64,000 bases of DNA, from positions 1,167,768 to 1,231,767 of the forward strand of contig CM007314.1 in assembly GCA_000333855.2 (NCBI GenBank), in the 5' to 3' direction. A program made the translations under genes and the position numbers. Under the pieces are notes generated by a model, which worked only from the letters and a program-made list of their open reading frames with translations, ran no database searches and was not told the origin of the DNA. The stretch comes from Endotrypanum monterogeii. Lineage: Eukaryota > Euglenozoa > Kinetoplastea > Trypanosomatida > Trypanosomatidae. Shown one piece after another: positions 61,305-64,000 of this stretch (position 1 is its first letter; each line of letters opens with the position of its first letter).

Positions 61305-64000
61305 ACATTTGCCCACGCACTTCATCACGCCCACATAGCGAGAAGCAACACAGTCACCACCATATACAGCGTCCGCATCAGTGAAAACTAGAAGTCGCCC
61401 TCTTCGTTTTCTAGCGTGAAAATCTATATATCAGCTGAAATAGTCTCAATCACTCTGTGAAGAGGAGAAGGCATACTTTGTGTATCGGCGGACACCTGAA
61501 AACAACTTGAAAGAATCCGGGACTTTAAAACAACAACAACAACAAAGAACACTGAGGTGCAACGCAGTGGTGTGCTGGTATGCCTGCCCTTCAGTCCCCG
61601 GGTGGGTGATCTTACTAGTTAGCTACTTTCTAGCGTTCCAAAAGATAGATTGTGATGACTTACACCATCTCGATTGTTGGAAGTTGCCAAGACTCGGCCA
61701 ATCCCTCCTTGCGGTTTTCTACTTGGTCAAATATGCACGCGATCCAACCATACGCAGCGCGCCTCGAGACAAACATCACCGCCGCCGCTATCCTTCCTCA
61801 CACGTGCACATGTAGGCTCTCGTCTCACTCACTAAGTAGGCATGAAGCACCACAGAGGCCCACTCAAGACGCATCGTACGCTTTTTCTTGTTCCACGAGC
61901 GCAAAATCTCAGATGTGCGGATCAATGTAAACCGAAATCTGAGCTGCGCTCTCCGTCTGCTATGGAGGAAAGATGCGGCGATGGGAAGATGAAAAAAAAA
62001 AAAAACGGTTACCGGACTTAAAGTTCAGCGCAGATAACCCAATGCTCCCGAGAAGGGTGGTTTTCTAACCACAACCTAAAAAGTGGGGAAGGAGGGGGGA
62101 CGCCGATGATCTAGAGGAAAAAAAAAAAACAGCGGACACCGCGGAGACGAGAGCCGGCGGAAGAGCGGGTAACGTTGTGCAGTACCGTCGAGATGTGTGC
62201 TTGCCTATGAGAATGGGATGCAAACCTACACACCAAAACGTCCAACGGAGAAGCACGCAAATAAATCGGGGGAAGGAAAGGCTGCGATGCCTGTTCAAGT
62301 CCGATATCTTCTTCTTTTCCCTCTTCCCCCCTATCCATGTCCCTCGTAGTTTACTTGCACTCCTAGCTGAGGCGTACGAGAGTGCCCATGCTCTCACACC
62401 AGCGTGCACAACATGCATTTGTGTATGTACTAGCACCGACGAGCACACACAATAAAATGCATACCTTTACATGTGCATGTAAAACACATAGAAAAGACTC
62501 GGAAACAGAGTCAGGGAGGCAAGAACACACAAAAAAAAGAAATTTCAGCTAATGGATAGGAAAAGGGGGGGAAGGGGCATCGTCTCAGAAGCCCAAAAAG
62601 ACATCCATGTCACGAACACTACTACGAGCGGAGTAGAATAAAAAAAGACCCGGATTAACACACGACAGACACAACACACACGAAGAGGGAAAAAACATAG
62701 AAACAGCAAACAATCATAAAATATGAACGAGTACTTGTCATTTTTTTCAAGTATCCCACATCCAAAGAAAATTGAAAAAAAAAGCGGAAGAGAGATCCCA
62801 CACATATATATATAGGACACGTTCACAGAGACGTATATGTTTATAAACACGACGGCAACTTTCCAAAACGAACACCACAGCCGATAGCGACAACTACCAC
62901 GCCATCGGAAGAGAGGAGCACCGAGGGACAAGGGAGAGATTTATGTAGGTATGAAACAACCTAAGATACTTGTTTGCACCGCGGTATACCAAGGCACACA
63001 GGGGATAGGAAAAAAAGAAAAGATCCAAGTCGGTGAGGAAGAAACCCTGTGGAATCGACAGTAGCCCTGCATGTCTCAGAAACCTGTTCTCCTGCGGAAG
63101 TGGGAAGGGAGGTCAAAAACAGCTGTTGTGTTGAACTGACGAACAGAGCAGACAAATGGGGAGGGAGGAAAAAAAAACTATGAACAACGGTTAGGCTAAG
63201 CAAATAAGGTGTGAGAAGTCCGGGAGTGTGAGCACAAAGAAAGGGAAGACGCGGCAAAAAAAAAAAAAAGCTATCACAGTGACATGTCAACAGACGAGTA
63301 ATCAGCAGCATAATGAGGTAAAGGAGGCTCGCGTGTTGTAGGTGCACTTGGACACCTTCATCTGGGGGAAGAGGGGAAGAGAAAAAGGGGGAGGAAGGTG
63401 TGTGTCTGCCTGTATGGGGGGGAGAGGGGGAGGGGCAGCTTTGAACTTCCCTCGATCGCCGCACTTTCTTTTCCCCGCCTAAACCAAAGGTAGAAGCAGC
63501 CACGGGGAGGTGAGCAGAGGCCTGCGTACAACACGTGACCAGGAAAGTTTACGCGCAAAAACAGGTAGTCACAACAAACCGAACTCACCTCCGGAAAAAA
63601 AAAATGTCAGGCGTTTCCGAAACGAGCTAAAGGCGCAGGAGGAATGGTCAGGGAAAAACAAAAACATGAGACGCCCCTTCCCCCGTCGCGTACACGGAGG
63701 CATAATAGATGCGTGCAGCAGACACATGCAGATATATATATATGCATCTACATGGTGTCGACCGACCCCGATATTTGAGTGAGACTAAGCTCAAGAGCTG
63801 ACGAGCACGAAGCACGTGTCGAGGAGGGGGGGGGGGAAGAAGTATCAAGTAGCGAACAGAAAAACGCGAAAAGAAACTGTGAGTTGCATTACCCGGAACC
63901 CTGCGAGGCGAAGAGAAAGAAAAAGATACCCACTGAGAGAACAGAGCCGGGTAGAAAGAGGGGGAGGGCGAGACTTGACTTGAGAACAGCGCTTCGAGAA

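Larger units (their letters stand above)
60156..64000. other. 3.8-kb right-end spacer
   Basis: ValRS leader and presumably the 3' UTR of the next gene beyond the window. No frame with family features. A (TA)n tract at 61279-61304 and several A-runs on the plus strand. Confidence 0.65.

Noticed and set aside
61480..61815. 111-codon plus-strand frame
   Set aside because: Wrong strand for the unit, contains a CAA repeat, no domain.
62961..63503. 180-codon minus-strand frame
   Set aside because: Phe/Leu/Ser/Pro-rich translation of poly-pyrimidine; typical spacer noise.

Overview
The window looks like nuclear DNA of a trypanosomatid (kinetoplastid protist), most like the Leishmania side of the family. 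Every convincing gene is intronless and on the minus strand, as in a polycistronic transcription unit read from right to left. Spacers are long and pyrimidine-rich on the coding strand, with many poly(T)/poly(C)-then-AG sites that suit spliced-leader addition, plus (TA)n and (CA)n microsatellites. The gene set also points this way: an S-adenosylmethionine decarboxylase together with its catalytically dead prozyme, an RBP42/G3BP-like protein and an SmB-like Sm variant. From memory, this order (Sm variant, eIF3d, kinesin, homoserine kinase, RBP42, AdoMetDC, prozyme, ValRS) resembles T. brucei chromosome 6 and Leishmania chromosome 30. I cannot fix the species.

Layout in transcription order (right to left): 60.2-57.2 kb valyl-tRNA synthetase; 55.2-54.2 kb AdoMetDC prozyme; 54.2-45.3 kb a gene-poor stretch with one doubtful ORF; 45.3-44.2 kb AdoMetDC; 43.1-41.2 kb a helical-repeat (PPR-like) protein; 40.9-40.6 kb a small hypothetical; 40.0-39.0 kb RBP42-like protein; 36.3-35.2 kb homoserine kinase; 33.5-32.5 kb Trm10 tRNA methyltransferase; 31.1-27.5 kb a kinesin split into two overlapping frames; 23.6-17.6 kb a 2025-residue membrane protein with a C-terminal STE-type kinase domain; 16.0-14.4 kb eIF3d; 12.4-10.9 kb CNNM-type DUF21/CBS membrane protein; 9.4-9.1 kb a small hypothetical; 7.9-6.9 kb KRR1; 4.5-1.4 kb SulP anion transporter; 0.5-0.1 kb Sm protein.

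The genes are mostly housekeeping: translation and RNA processing (ValRS, eIF3d, Trm10, KRR1, Sm, RBP42), polyamine synthesis (AdoMetDC plus prozyme, expected to act as a heterodimer), threonine synthesis, ion and anion transport, and motility. As usual in such units, neighbours need not share a pathway. The AdoMetDC pair is the one clear functional pairing.

Three runs of N (10, 49 and 20 bases) are each flanked by duplicated sequence that looks like two overlapping contig ends laid side by side, so the second eIF3d 5' end and the doubled spacers at 37 kb and 47.7 kb are probably assembly artefacts. About 43% of the window is coding. No tRNA, rRNA, CRISPR or transposon was recognised.
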